From IMG/VR virus record IMGVR_UViG_3300034104_000267, positions 1 to 37,371 of that record: a stretch of DNA of 37,371 bases, one strand, 5' to 3'. The stretch is from a virus. Shown here one piece after another: positions 8,543-14,464 of the stretch (the stretch's first letter is position 1; each line of letters starts with the position of its first letter). The notes beneath the pieces were generated by a model. The model had not been told where the DNA came from. It saw only the letters and a list, made by a program, of their open reading frames with translations, and ran no database searches. The translations under genes and the position numbers were made by a program.

Positions 8543-8763
8543 TGGACACTCAAGTTTTATTCAACATCGCAGTCAGTCTGGCGGGGTTCTTAGGTGGCTG
8601 GGTGCTGAACAACATCTACCGATCCTTGGAGCGCCTCGACACGGACGTGCGAGCCATGCCTTTGAACTACGTCACACGCGATGACTACCGCGCCGACATG
8701 CGCGACATCAAAGACATGCTCGGCAAGATATTTGACAAACTGGATTCTAAAGTTGACAAATGA
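8542..8763 (+). CDS. Small single-span membrane protein, holin/lysis accessory type
   Basis: The 73-aa protein has one N-terminal membrane segment (about residues 5-23, FNIAVSLAGFLGGWVLNNIY) and a charged helical tail (YRADMRDIKDMLGKIFDKLD) likely to form a coiled coil. Proteins with this layout are common next to phage holin genes. A holin or holin-partner role is inferred from topology and from the three further membrane proteins and endolysin downstream. It overlaps both neighbours (TGATGG and ATGA junctions). Confidence 0.7.
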   Translation: MDTQVLFNIAVSLAGFLGGWVLNNIYRSLERLDTDVRAMPLNYVTRDDYRADMRDIKDMLGKIFDKLDSKVDK

Positions 8764-9257
8764 TCATCGACCCCATCACCGCGCTCGAAGGATTACAAAG
8801 CGCGATTAGTGTAGTCAAAAAGGCAAGCAAGGTCGCAAGTGACCTAGCAGGCTTGGCTCCGTCCATTGCGCGGCTCTTTGATGCCAAAAGCACCGCCACC
8901 AAGGCGATGCTTCAAGCCAAGCGTACTGGCGGTAAGTCCAACCTTGGCGCGGCGCTACAGATCGAGATGGCCTTGGATGAGGCCAAGCGGTTTGAGGAGC
9001 AGCTCAAGATGCTGTTCATGCAAGCTGGCCGAATAGACGTGTGGAATGCGACCAAGGCTCGTCAGGCCGAGATGGACAGAGATGACGCCAAGGAAATGGC
9101 AGCGTTGAAAGCGGCAGAAAAGAAACAAAAAGAAGACGAACAAGAGCAAATGGCGTGGGCAGTTGGTACTGTCGTGATCGTGATGCTTTTGGGCGCAGTT
9201 GGCTGGGGCATTGCTGAGATACAGGATTTCTGTGCCAAGACAAGGTGTGGTCGGTGA
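8760..9257 (+). CDS. Helical protein with C-terminal membrane segment
   Basis: The 165-aa protein has an amphipathic N-terminus (ALEGLQSAISVVKKASKVAS), a long charged helix rich in Lys, Glu and Ala (residues about 55-127) and a single C-terminal transmembrane stretch (WAVGTVVIVMLLGAVGWGIA, about 132-151). A conserved phage protein of this layout is often found in lysis cassettes, but I know no assigned function. A spanin-like bridge is unlikely because neither a signal peptide nor a lipobox is present. It starts inside the previous stop (ATGA), and its own stop overlaps a GTG start. Confidence 0.7.
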   Translation: MIIDPITALEGLQSAISVVKKASKVASDLAGLAPSIARLFDAKSTATKAMLQAKRTGGKSNLGAALQIEMALDEAKRFEEQLKMLFMQAGRIDVWNATKARQAEMDRDDAKEMAALKAAEKKQKEDEQEQMAWAVGTVVIVMLLGAVGWGIAEIQDFCAKTRCGR

Positions 9258-9403
9258 ATGAGTACCAGAAACAGTTTGACCTATTCCTTAAAGTCTTTGT
9301 CAGGCTGTGCGTTGCGTGGTGGGTGCTTGGCCTGCTTCAGTATCTGCCTGACGAGCTTGCAGGCAAAATTGTAAATAAACTTCTTGGAATGATTGGACTT
9401 TAA
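9254..9403 (+). CDS. Small membrane protein of the lysis cassette (49 aa, GTG start)
   Basis: A short open frame fills the gap between 9257 and 9404. It starts at GTG 9254, overlapping the previous TGA as GTGA, and ends at TAA one base before the next ATG. The product begins (M)NEYQKQFDLFLKVFVRL and contains a hydrophobic segment CVAWWVLGLLQYL, then a polar turn and an amphipathic tail (KIVNKLLGMIGL). The perfect fit between neighbours and the membrane character support a real gene. The role is unknown: a holin accessory or antiholin are possibilities. Confidence 0.65.
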   Translation: MNEYQKQFDLFLKVFVRLCVAWWVLGLLQYLPDELAGKIVNKLLGMIGL

Positions 9404-9919
9404 ATGCTGACACTACTCTCAACCTTAATCTCATTCTTGATGGGCGGCTTGCCCAAGATTCTTGACTTTTTCCAAGACCGTTCGGATAAGAAACACGAGT
9501 TGGCGCTGGCGCAAATGCAGATCACCCGCGAACTAGAACTGCGTAAAGCTGGCTTTGAAGCGCAAGAGCGCATTGAACACATCAAGTCAGAGCAGTTGGA
9601 AACAGAAAGCGCGGCCAGCACCAAGCAGGCTTTGATCGGCGCGCAGCAGGCTGAGATGCAAGCCGTCTACGCCCACGACACCGCGCTTAACGAAGGCACT
9701 AGCGAGTGGATGAAAAATCTGCGCGCCAGCGTGCGCCCCGTGATCACATACGGTTTCTTCTTTTTGCTAGTCTTCGTTGACGTGGGTCTGTTCGCCTACG
9801 GCTGGAACAGCGGCGTGTCGTTCACTGAGTTGGCCGAGATGCTGTGGGACTCTGACACCCAGGCGTTGTTTGCCAGCATCATCGCGTTCCACTTTGGCGG
9901 CAGAGCGTTTGGCAAATGA
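9404..9919 (+). CDS. Holin of the three-TM (GTA_holin_3TM) type
   Basis: The 171-aa protein has an N-terminal hydrophobic segment (LLSTLISFLMGGLPKILDFF), a long charged coiled-coil-like middle (about residues 25-105) and two C-terminal membrane segments (YGFFFLLVFVDVGLFAYGW at about 115-133, then FASIIAFHFGGRAFG). This matches the 3-TM holin family described for gene transfer agents and many phages. Holins permeabilise the inner membrane so that cytoplasmic endolysin reaches the wall. It lies directly upstream of and overlaps the endolysin gene (ATGA), the usual holin-endolysin order. Confidence 0.8.
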   Translation: MLTLLSTLISFLMGGLPKILDFFQDRSDKKHELALAQMQITRELELRKAGFEAQERIEHIKSEQLETESAASTKQALIGAQQAEMQAVYAHDTALNEGTSEWMKNLRASVRPVITYGFFFLLVFVDVGLFAYGWNSGVSFTELAEMLWDSDTQALFASIIAFHFGGRAFGK

Positions 9920-10392
9920 AAATATCAGCCAAGTGTTTACACATGATTCGCCATCACGAGGGCGTGAGGCAGAATCCATATAAATGCCCTGCAAAGCTGT
10001 GGACTGTGGGCGTGGGTCACGTCATGTTCCCAGAGCAGGGCAAACTCAAGATAGACCAGCGCGACGCCTTTGTGCCCCCGCCAGAGGCCATGCGTAAGCA
10101 CTCAATGGAGGAAGTCGATGCAATACTTAGGGCCGATCTTGCTCGCTTTGAGAAAGGCGTGGCTACTTATTGTCCTGTGCCTCTTACTCAAGGACAGTTT
10201 GACGCGCTGGTTTCATTTTCTTTCAATGTAGGGCTTGGCACACTCCAGAGGTCAACCATGCGGCAAAAGGTGCTGCGTGGTGACATGGAGGGCGCTGCCG
10301 AGGAGTTGCTGAAGTACTGCATGGCTGGCGGCAAGGTCTTAAAAGGCCTCCAGACGCGCCGAATTGACGAACGGGCACTATTCCTTAGTTAA
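9916..10392 (+). CDS. Endolysin, GH24-type lysozyme
   Basis: The 158-aa protein is a phage lysozyme. Catalytic Glu15 lies in IRHHEG, followed by YKCPAKLWTVGVGHV, which carries the conserved Thr30 and the GxGH turn. The catalytic Asp of T4 lysozyme is replaced by Cys24, a variant common in phage GH24 enzymes. C-terminal FDALVSFSFNVG and GLQTRRIDERALFL are family hallmarks. It cleaves the glycan backbone of peptidoglycan. There is no signal or SAR segment, so it should depend on the upstream holin. Its last 15 bases overlap the end of the convergent gene on the other strand. Confidence 0.93.
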   Translation: MKISAKCLHMIRHHEGVRQNPYKCPAKLWTVGVGHVMFPEQGKLKIDQRDAFVPPPEAMRKHSMEEVDAILRADLARFEKGVATYCPVPLTQGQFDALVSFSFNVGLGTLQRSTMRQKVLRGDMEGAAEELLKYCMAGGKVLKGLQTRRIDERALFLS

Positions 10393-10539
10393 GGCGCGAT
10401 ACGCCTCAATAGCGGTCTTTAAATCGCATTGCAGATGCTGTATGCGGTCATCCTGTTCGCACAGTTTGGCGTAGGCTTCTTCAGCAAACTTGGCCAAGTT
10501 AGCTTGGCTCCATGTAGAAAAGTCTGGTCTGTTGGTCAT
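10378..10539 (-). CDS. Hypothetical small helical protein (53 aa), last gene of leftward block
   Basis: The product starts MTNRPDFSTWSQANLAKFAE and continues as one charged amphipathic helix (EAYAKLCEQDDRIQHLQCDL) ending in KTAIEAYRALTKE. A coiled-coil role is possible; function is unknown. I chose ATG 10539 because it overlaps the stop of the upstream gene as ATGA. A start nine codons earlier is open but lies inside that gene. Its 3' end overlaps the endolysin end by 15 bp in convergent orientation. Confidence 0.72.
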   Translation of the reverse strand: MTNRPDFSTWSQANLAKFAEEAYAKLCEQDDRIQHLQCDLKTAIEAYRALTKE

Positions 10540-11165
10540 GCTCTCTCCTTGATGTCGTAAAACCAATCGTCACCGGCTGACCACTTGCGTGTGCCGTCTA
10601 CTGTCCACAGGCGCTGCGCCGCTTGGAAGTCAGGAAATTTTGTCTCGCTTGGTATTAGGCTCTGGTCATACCACAGGCATCGGTTGTTGGGCTGGCAAGC
10701 AAACTGGCCGTTGTCCAGCGCAATCCAATTGAACGACTTGTGTTCTTCGGCCTGCTCGGTAAAGCCCGTGTCCAAGTCCATGCCCTCGGCGCAGAAGTCC
10801 ACCGTAAACAAGTAGCGCCCAAAGTGCCACTCTTTGTCTTTGCCAAGGAACTTGACGCCCAGGTTACGCAAGCCAATCTTTTCAATGATCGTAAAGCGGT
10901 AGCCCATGCAGTCCCACAGTTGAAGCGTGTCAATAGGCAGATCGCCAGCGTCTTTGTGCCAGACGTAGGCGTGGATCGGCAGCTTGTCGTACAGGGCGCC
11001 GTAGTTGGGCAACAGCGACTCGATGCGAAACACTTGACCACGCAAGGCTTTAAGGCTGACCCAGATGGCAGGCTCCAGTTCGTTGTGGCCTTTGTGATCG
11101 TTGTACAAGAACTCGCGCTTGACAAAGCACTTCATGGGCGGCAGTGATGCCACGATATAACTCAT
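10536..11165 (-). CDS. Conserved phage protein of unknown function (209 aa)
   Basis: The sequence starts MSYIVASLPPMKCFVKREFL and contains AIWVSLKALRGQVFRIESLL, GALYDKLPIHAYVWHK, LQLWDCMGYRFTIIEK and PNNRCLWYDQSL. I recognise this as a widespread conserved phage family, frequent in environmental podoviruses and siphoviruses, with no assigned function. Many conserved Trp/Tyr and paired acidic residues suggest a compact globular enzyme or binding protein. A good ribosome site (AAGGAAAA) precedes ATG 11165. It sits with replication/recombination genes in the leftward block. Confidence 0.85.
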   Translation of the reverse strand: MSYIVASLPPMKCFVKREFLYNDHKGHNELEPAIWVSLKALRGQVFRIESLLPNYGALYDKLPIHAYVWHKDAGDLPIDTLQLWDCMGYRFTIIEKIGLRNLGVKFLGKDKEWHFGRYLFTVDFCAEGMDLDTGFTEQAEEHKSFNWIALDNGQFACQPNNRCLWYDQSLIPSETKFPDFQAAQRLWTVDGTRKWSAGDDWFYDIKERA

Positions 11166-11174
11166 GTGTTTTCC

Positions 11175-11366
11175 TTAGTCATTGATTTCTTTCTTTGAGG
11201 GTGCGTCTAGTTCAAGACGGTAATACTTGGCGGGCATCTTGGCGCTCTTGTCCAAGTGCTTACGCAGCCAGTCAATGCCGCCAAGTTCTTGGAAGATCAT
11301 CATGTGACGATCTGTGAGCCTGATCTGGCGGCCTTTAAGGGGTTCGGGTGGTTTTGGGCGTGGCAT
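11175..11366 (-). CDS. Hypothetical small basic DNA-binding-like protein (63 aa)
   Basis: The product begins MPRPKPPEPLKGRQIRLTDR and continues HMMIFQELGGIDWLRKHLDK. The RQIRLTDRHMMIFQELGG segment resembles a small helix-turn-helix/antitoxin-type pattern seen in phage proteins whose N-terminus is Pro/Arg-rich. A nucleic-acid-binding role is a guess. I chose ATG 11366 because it overlaps the upstream stop by one base (TAATG). The frame is open further upstream, but that part overlaps the Cys-rich gene and looks non-coding. Confidence 0.7.
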   Translation of the reverse strand: MPRPKPPEPLKGRQIRLTDRHMMIFQELGGIDWLRKHLDKSAKMPAKYYRLELDAPSKKEIND

Positions 11367-11512
11367 TATTTCTGAAGTGATATGGGCATGTATATACACG
11401 CCTTGGACTTGCTGTTCTGCACAACAAGAGGGGCGGCTGGCGCGCGCCGCTTGCAGTTCATGCACTTGGCGCATGGCTGGACGGGCGCGCACTTGAGATA
11501 GTTAAAAAGCAC
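11366..11512 (-). CDS. Small Cys-rich zinc-binding-like protein (48 aa, GTG start)
   Basis: An open frame of 48 codons starts at GTG 11512, inside the end of the upstream gene, and stops at TAA overlapping the next ATG. The product contains YLKCAPVQPCAKCMNCKRRA, with Cys at positions 8, 14, 17 and 20, a four-Cys cluster suited to binding one zinc ion, followed by a basic stretch. Short proteins with this Cys pattern are found in other phages; function unknown. The exact fit between its neighbours and the Cys spacing support it over the other open frame on this strand here. Confidence 0.62.
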   Translation of the reverse strand: MLFNYLKCAPVQPCAKCMNCKRRAPAAPLVVQNSKSKACIYMPISLQK

Positions 11513-11666
11513 GGGCTTTCTCTGGGGGCAGTGGTGGCAACAACTCAGACGGCGGTGTCCAGCCGTACTTGCGCCAGATGGCTTGTACGTCAGAACCTGT
11601 TGTCCACTTGAAGTCTTTCAAGGGGACAGAAGGGTAACTGATTTTAGAGTGGGGTGGCAGTGTCAT
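11502..11666 (-). CDS. Hypothetical Pro-rich small protein (54 aa)
   Basis: The product starts MTLPPHSKISYPSVPLKDFK and continues WTTGSDVQAIWRKYGWTPPS, ending in a Pro-rich tail (ELLPPLPPEKARAF). The motif VQAIWRKYGWTPPSE is the kind of short segment conserved in small phage proteins of unknown function. The start overlaps the stop of the previous gene as ATGA, and the end overlaps the following GTG start by 11 bases. Confidence 0.7.
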   Translation of the reverse strand: MTLPPHSKISYPSVPLKDFKWTTGSDVQAIWRKYGWTPPSELLPPLPPEKARAF

Positions 11667-11854
11667 GGTTGTATTGCTCCTTTGAGTAGTTCTAGTCTCT
11701 CCCGCGCAACGCGCAGGGTGTTGTAGCGCTGGTGAAGGCGCTGAAGCATGGAGACACGCTTGGCGCCTTCACGTTCTTCGTTGAGCAGTCTGAGGACTTC
11801 TTCCTCTGTCAAACTGCTTAATTTGTTATTCAGGCTGCGCCAGGTGTCGTTCAA
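11663..11854 (-). CDS. Small helical protein (63 aa, proposed TTG start)
   Basis: The C-terminal part of this frame (LTEEEVLRLLNEEREGAKRV, then SMLQRLHQRYNTLRVARERL) is a clear amphipathic helical protein. The frame stays open up to 11980, but the upstream part reads as an implausible Pro/Arg/Thr run that overlaps a better gene (11826-11990). I propose a TTG start at 11854, preceded by GGAGAG, giving 63 aa. This start is uncertain. The stop overlaps the next ATG (ATGA). Function unknown; perhaps a coiled-coil partner of the preceding small protein. Confidence 0.55.
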   Translation of the reverse strand: MNDTWRSLNNKLSSLTEEEVLRLLNEEREGAKRVSMLQRLHQRYNTLRVARERLELLKGAIQP

Positions 11855-11990
11855 TTTTTCTCTCCAGTTCGTAGATTTCTTTTTTACAATTAGCGTAGGC
11901 GCGGGTGCTGGCGTTAAGGTTGCGCTCTCTGATACGCAGTTCAGCCTTGGCCGTCTTAAGTTTGGCCTTCCATAAGTCAAGTCTTTTCAT
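11826..11990 (-). CDS. Small coiled-coil protein (54 aa)
   Basis: ATG 11990 opens a 54-codon frame encoding MKRLDLWKAKLKTAKAELRI, RERNLNASTRAYANCKKEIY and ELERKIERHLAQPE. Regular heptads, the charge pattern and the lack of Pro in the body indicate a coiled coil. AAAGAGA lies just upstream of the start. It overlaps the upstream gene by 14 bases and runs in a different frame from the longer open frame here, which I reject as the coding one. Function unknown. Confidence 0.6.
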   Translation of the reverse strand: MKRLDLWKAKLKTAKAELRIRERNLNASTRAYANCKKEIYELERKIERHLAQPE

Positions 11991-12210
11991 TTTTCTCTTT
12001 CAGTTTGGCTTCGATGGCTCGGACACAATCTTTTCTAGTTATTAAAGATTCCCAATCAATCATGGCGATGTCCATATCCGTCAGACCGACCCACTCACGC
12101 TTTTCAAAATGGTACGGTTGGCCAATCTCACGCAAGATTTGCTTGCCAAGGTTGCTGTGCTTCTCGACGTCGTTAAAGGCTTCGTCTTCCTCTTGTGTCC
12201 AGTCGGTCAT
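11977..12210 (-). CDS. Hypothetical protein with WVGLT motif (77 aa)
   Basis: The product starts MTDWTQEEDEAFNDVEKHSN and has the segment KREWVGLTDMDIAMIDWESL followed by a basic helix (VRAIEAKLKEKNEKT). The WVGLT-(E/D) motif also occurs in the upstream gene (12207-12530), so the two share a short module seen in many phage proteins; its role is unknown. ATG 12210 was chosen because it overlaps the previous stop (ATGA); a start four codons upstream is possible. Confidence 0.75.
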   Translation of the reverse strand: MTDWTQEEDEAFNDVEKHSNLGKQILREIGQPYHFEKREWVGLTDMDIAMIDWESLITRKDCVRAIEAKLKEKNEKT

Positions 12211-12530
12211 GTGTTCTTCCACTTAAGTTTGGTTTCAATGGCATAACAAAGCCAATTCACAGACTTGCCCCCTACAACCATCGTGCGAGAAAGTTCGTCA
12301 ATTTCTTCATATGTCAGCCCTACCCATGCACGCTTTGATGCGGATTCAGCAAAGCATTTATCAAAGTAATCCTCAAGCATTGCCTTCAATTGTGGGTGCA
12401 TGGGTTTATTTTGTGTTTCTAGTGAGGCTTTAATGGCGGTGATGGCGTTGCGTTGAAACTCTGAATTTGTTTCTAATTCATACATCTCCAACGCCTCCAA
12501 TGCGAGGCGTAATGCTTCATCTTTAGTCAT
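12207..12530 (-). CDS. Hypothetical protein with WVGLT motif (107 aa)
   Basis: The product starts MTKDEALRLALEALEMYELE, a helix common at the start of small phage accessory proteins, continues with NAITAIKASLE, and has a second half with KRAWVGLTYEEIDELSRTMV and WLCYAIETKLKWKN. It resembles widespread modular phage proteins in which a helical N-terminus is joined to a WVGLT module. Function unknown. ATG 12530 overlaps the stop of the upstream 31-aa gene (ATGA). Confidence 0.78.
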   Translation of the reverse strand: MTKDEALRLALEALEMYELETNSEFQRNAITAIKASLETQNKPMHPQLKAMLEDYFDKCFAESASKRAWVGLTYEEIDELSRTMVVGGKSVNWLCYAIETKLKWKNT

Positions 12531-12622
12531 ATCGGTGCGTCCTCAAAGTTGTCAGGGTTAAACTTGGGCTGTTTAGTGCCCTTGTCCTTGGGGTTTGGGA
12601 ATGGTGGGAATGGCCAGTTCAT
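12527..12622 (-). CDS. Micro-protein, Pro-rich (31 aa)
   Basis: This 31-codon frame encodes MNWPFPPFPNPKDKGTKQPK and FNPDNFEDAPI. It is joined to both neighbours by four-base ATGA overlaps: its ATG overlaps the helicase stop, and its TGA overlaps the next start. That is strong evidence of translation in a block where nearly every gene is linked this way. The peptide is likely disordered and may be a binding partner of a neighbouring protein; function unknown. Confidence 0.6.
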   Translation of the reverse strand: MNWPFPPFPNPKDKGTKQPKFNPDNFEDAPI

Positions 12623-13941
12623 TTAAGTTCCTCCATAGCAATGTCAGATATGGCGCGCTTGTCATGCAAGGCCGCCCAGATTTTCTCGTCAACCGTTTTA
12701 TTGGTCAGCATTACATAGCACCACACAGGGTGTTTTTGCCCGCTGCGATGCAGACGGCCAATGGTCTGCTCGTATAGTTCCAGACTCCACGGCAGTGACA
12801 AAAACACCATGTGACAGCCGCCGTGTTGGAGGTTAAGGCCGTGGCCTGCTGACTTTGGATGTACAGCGAGCAGTTGTATTCCGCCTTTATTCCATCGCTC
12901 GATGGCGTCTGGGCTGTCAAGGGTTTGCAAACGTCCGAAGCGCCTTGTGAGTTCGGCAAGTTCTTCTTGGTAGTTGTACACAATGATGGTGTTGGCATGC
13001 TGGTTCTCGTCTAGTAATTCTTCAAGGCGTTCAAACTTGTGCAGGCCGTACCAGATCGGGCGCTGGGTGGATGTGAACTTGCCAGGCGACGCAGACGGCG
13101 TGGTGGTCGTGTCGTACACAAACCCTGACGCCAGTTGTTGCAACTTGCCCGTGACAACAGCCGCGTTGACTGCCGTGATGCCGTCCAGCACGAAGTCTTT
13201 CTTCATCTTGTTGTAGGGTGTCAGATCCATGTCGCACTTGACTTCGACAGTATGCAAAGGCGGCAACTTGTCCTTATACTCACCTGCCTCCAAGACAAAT
13301 GTGGCAGGCTTGATCACGTTCATAACCTTCTCAAGCGAGCCGACGCGGGGCGACCATTCGCCAAAGTCCTTGTTGATCAGCACAAAGTACTGCTGCATGA
13401 ACGCGCCCTTGGAACGGCCAAGCAAAGACTGGTCAACGATCTTGCACTGACCGAAGACGTCCTCAAGGCCGTTGCTAGTGAACGAGCCAGTCAAGCCCCA
13501 ACGTGTCGTCATGGGGTCAACTACTTTTAGAAACGCTTTGAAGCGTGTGCCGGACGGGTTCTTGAGTCGCGTGAGTTCGTCGAACACCACGCCGTCAAAA
13601 TTTAATTTTTGTTCGGCCAGCCACTGCAAGTTGTCGTAGTTGGTCACGACCACTTGGGCGTTGGTCTTAAGGGCGTCTAGGCGCTGCTTAGGCGTGCCAA
13701 CGCACAGAGCCATGCTCAGGCGCTCGCCCCACTTGGGGCGCTCAACTGGCCACACGTCGGTACAGACACGCTTGGGCGCCAGCACCAGCCAGCGCTTGAC
13801 GTGGCCATCGCGGATCATCTCCCACATGGCTGTCAGCGTGATGGCAGTCTTACCAGCACCGACTGGCGCCAAGATCATGGCGCGGTCATGCTCGTAGAGA
13901 AAGTCAGCGGCTGTCTCTTGATATGGACGCAATGAAAGCAT
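12619..13941 (-). CDS. SNF2-type (SF2) DNA helicase/translocase
   Basis: The 440-aa protein carries the SF2 motifs in order: Q-like RPYQ (5-8), Walker A APVGAGKTAIT (K31, T32), Ia LVLAPKRV, motif II FDELTRLK (D121, E122), motif III GLTGSF and motif VI QTIGRLHRSGQ near residue 400, the last typical of SNF2 ATPases. It should use ATP to translocate on or remodel DNA during replication or recombination. Similar helicases sit beside VRR-NUC genes in BPP-1-like phages. I chose ATG 13941 rather than the TTG one codon upstream; AAGGA lies before it. It overlaps the nuclease gene by 38 bases. Confidence 0.92.
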   Translation of the reverse strand: MLSLRPYQETAADFLYEHDRAMILAPVGAGKTAITLTAMWEMIRDGHVKRWLVLAPKRVCTDVWPVERPKWGERLSMALCVGTPKQRLDALKTNAQVVVTNYDNLQWLAEQKLNFDGVVFDELTRLKNPSGTRFKAFLKVVDPMTTRWGLTGSFTSNGLEDVFGQCKIVDQSLLGRSKGAFMQQYFVLINKDFGEWSPRVGSLEKVMNVIKPATFVLEAGEYKDKLPPLHTVEVKCDMDLTPYNKMKKDFVLDGITAVNAAVVTGKLQQLASGFVYDTTTTPSASPGKFTSTQRPIWYGLHKFERLEELLDENQHANTIIVYNYQEELAELTRRFGRLQTLDSPDAIERWNKGGIQLLAVHPKSAGHGLNLQHGGCHMVFLSLPWSLELYEQTIGRLHRSGQKHPVWCYVMLTNKTVDEKIWAALHDKRAISDIAMEELK

Positions 13942-14191
13942 CAACTTGTTCCTTAGTCCAAAGACATGCGTAGTTTTGACGCAACATCATCATGTCGGTT
14001 TCAAATAATTTCTGGAGCGCAGACAGTCTGCCGCCCTTGGTTTTGACTTCCACAAACCATGTTTGACCATCGGGTAAACACGCAATGCGATCTGCTACAC
14101 CTTTGCGTCCAGGCGAAGTAAACTTCCAAGTCCTGCCGCCGATGCGCTGCACCGCCCAGTCAAAATAAATTTCAATTTCTTTTTCACGCAT
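13904..14191 (-). CDS. VRR-NUC domain nuclease
   Basis: The 95-aa protein is a stand-alone VRR-NUC (PD-(D/E)XK) nuclease: helix MREKEIEIYFDWAVQRIGG, then GRKGVADRIACLPDGQTWFVEVKTKGGRLS, where the Asp of VADR and the E-x-K of VEVKTK form the metal site. QKLFETDMMMLRQNYACLW completes the fold. Stand-alone phage versions can act on branched DNA, so recombination or Holliday-junction processing is likely. Start: an earlier in-frame codon at 14257 lies across the promoter region and gives an odd Cys/Phe/Ile-rich tail, so ATG 14191 is preferred. It is the first gene of the leftward block, with the helicase overlapping its end. Confidence 0.88.
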   Translation of the reverse strand: MREKEIEIYFDWAVQRIGGRTWKFTSPGRKGVADRIACLPDGQTWFVEVKTKGGRLSALQKLFETDMMMLRQNYACLWTKEQVDAFIASISRDSR

Positions 14192-14198
14192 GCCGCAA

Positions 14199-14226
14199 AG
14201 TATACATGTAAAAAAGATTTGCACAA
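14199..14226 (-). promoter_or_regulatory. Possible leftward sigma70-like promoter
   Basis: On the minus strand TTGTGC (14226-14221), a 16-bp spacer and TATACT (14204-14199) form a moderate match to a sigma70 promoter. Transcription would start near 14192, almost at the ATG of the nuclease gene (14191), implying a leaderless or very short leader mRNA. This overlaps the rightward promoter on the other strand, so both directions share one control region. Confidence 0.35.
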
Positions 14227-14247
14227 CAATTATTTTTGTGCTACATT
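14219..14247 (+). promoter_or_regulatory. Possible rightward sigma70-like promoter for replication block
   Basis: TTGCAC (14219-14224), a 17-bp spacer and TACATT (14242-14247) lie 28 bases upstream of the first gene of the block. AAAGGA (14263-14268) then provides a ribosome site for GTG 14276. The hexamer match is moderate and the spacer optimal; the AT-rich context supports a promoter. Confidence 0.42.
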
Positions 14248-14275
14248 CAAAGCTCATTAACTAAAGGACAGTAAA

Positions 14276-14464
14276 GTGAAAAACGAACCAGCATTCCCCG
14301 CTATGCACTATGACTTAGCAGACAACGAACATGGCTTGACCATGCGTGACTACTTTGCGGCCAAAGCCATGCAAACACTTGCTGAGAAATACAGCCATGA
14401 AGGTGATGTTTCTCGTAACGCTTACAAAATTGCCGACGCCATGATGAAAGAAAGAGGTCAATGA
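14276..14464 (+). CDS. Hypothetical small protein (62 aa, GTG start)
   Basis: The product contains GLTMRDYFAAKAMQTLAEKY and ends AYKIADAMMKERGQ. The G-x-T-x-RDYFAAKAMQ segment is a very common motif in small phage proteins of unknown function. The start is GTG 14276 with AAAGGA 7 bases upstream. The stop overlaps the next ATG. It is the first gene of the rightward replication block. Confidence 0.78.
   Translation: MKNEPAFPAMHYDLADNEHGLTMRDYFAAKAMQTLAEKYSHEGDVSRNAYKIADAMMKERGQ

Noticed and set aside
10655-11147. Open frames on both strands opposite or alongside the 209-aa gene
   Set aside because: The 209-aa product is a recognised conserved phage protein; the other frames give Ala/Ser/Thr-rich or unstructured products.
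14192-14257. N-terminal extension of the VRR-NUC protein up to 14257
   Set aside because: It would cross the divergent promoters and add an atypical Cys/Phe/Ile-rich tail; ATG 14191 begins exactly at the family's N-terminal helix.
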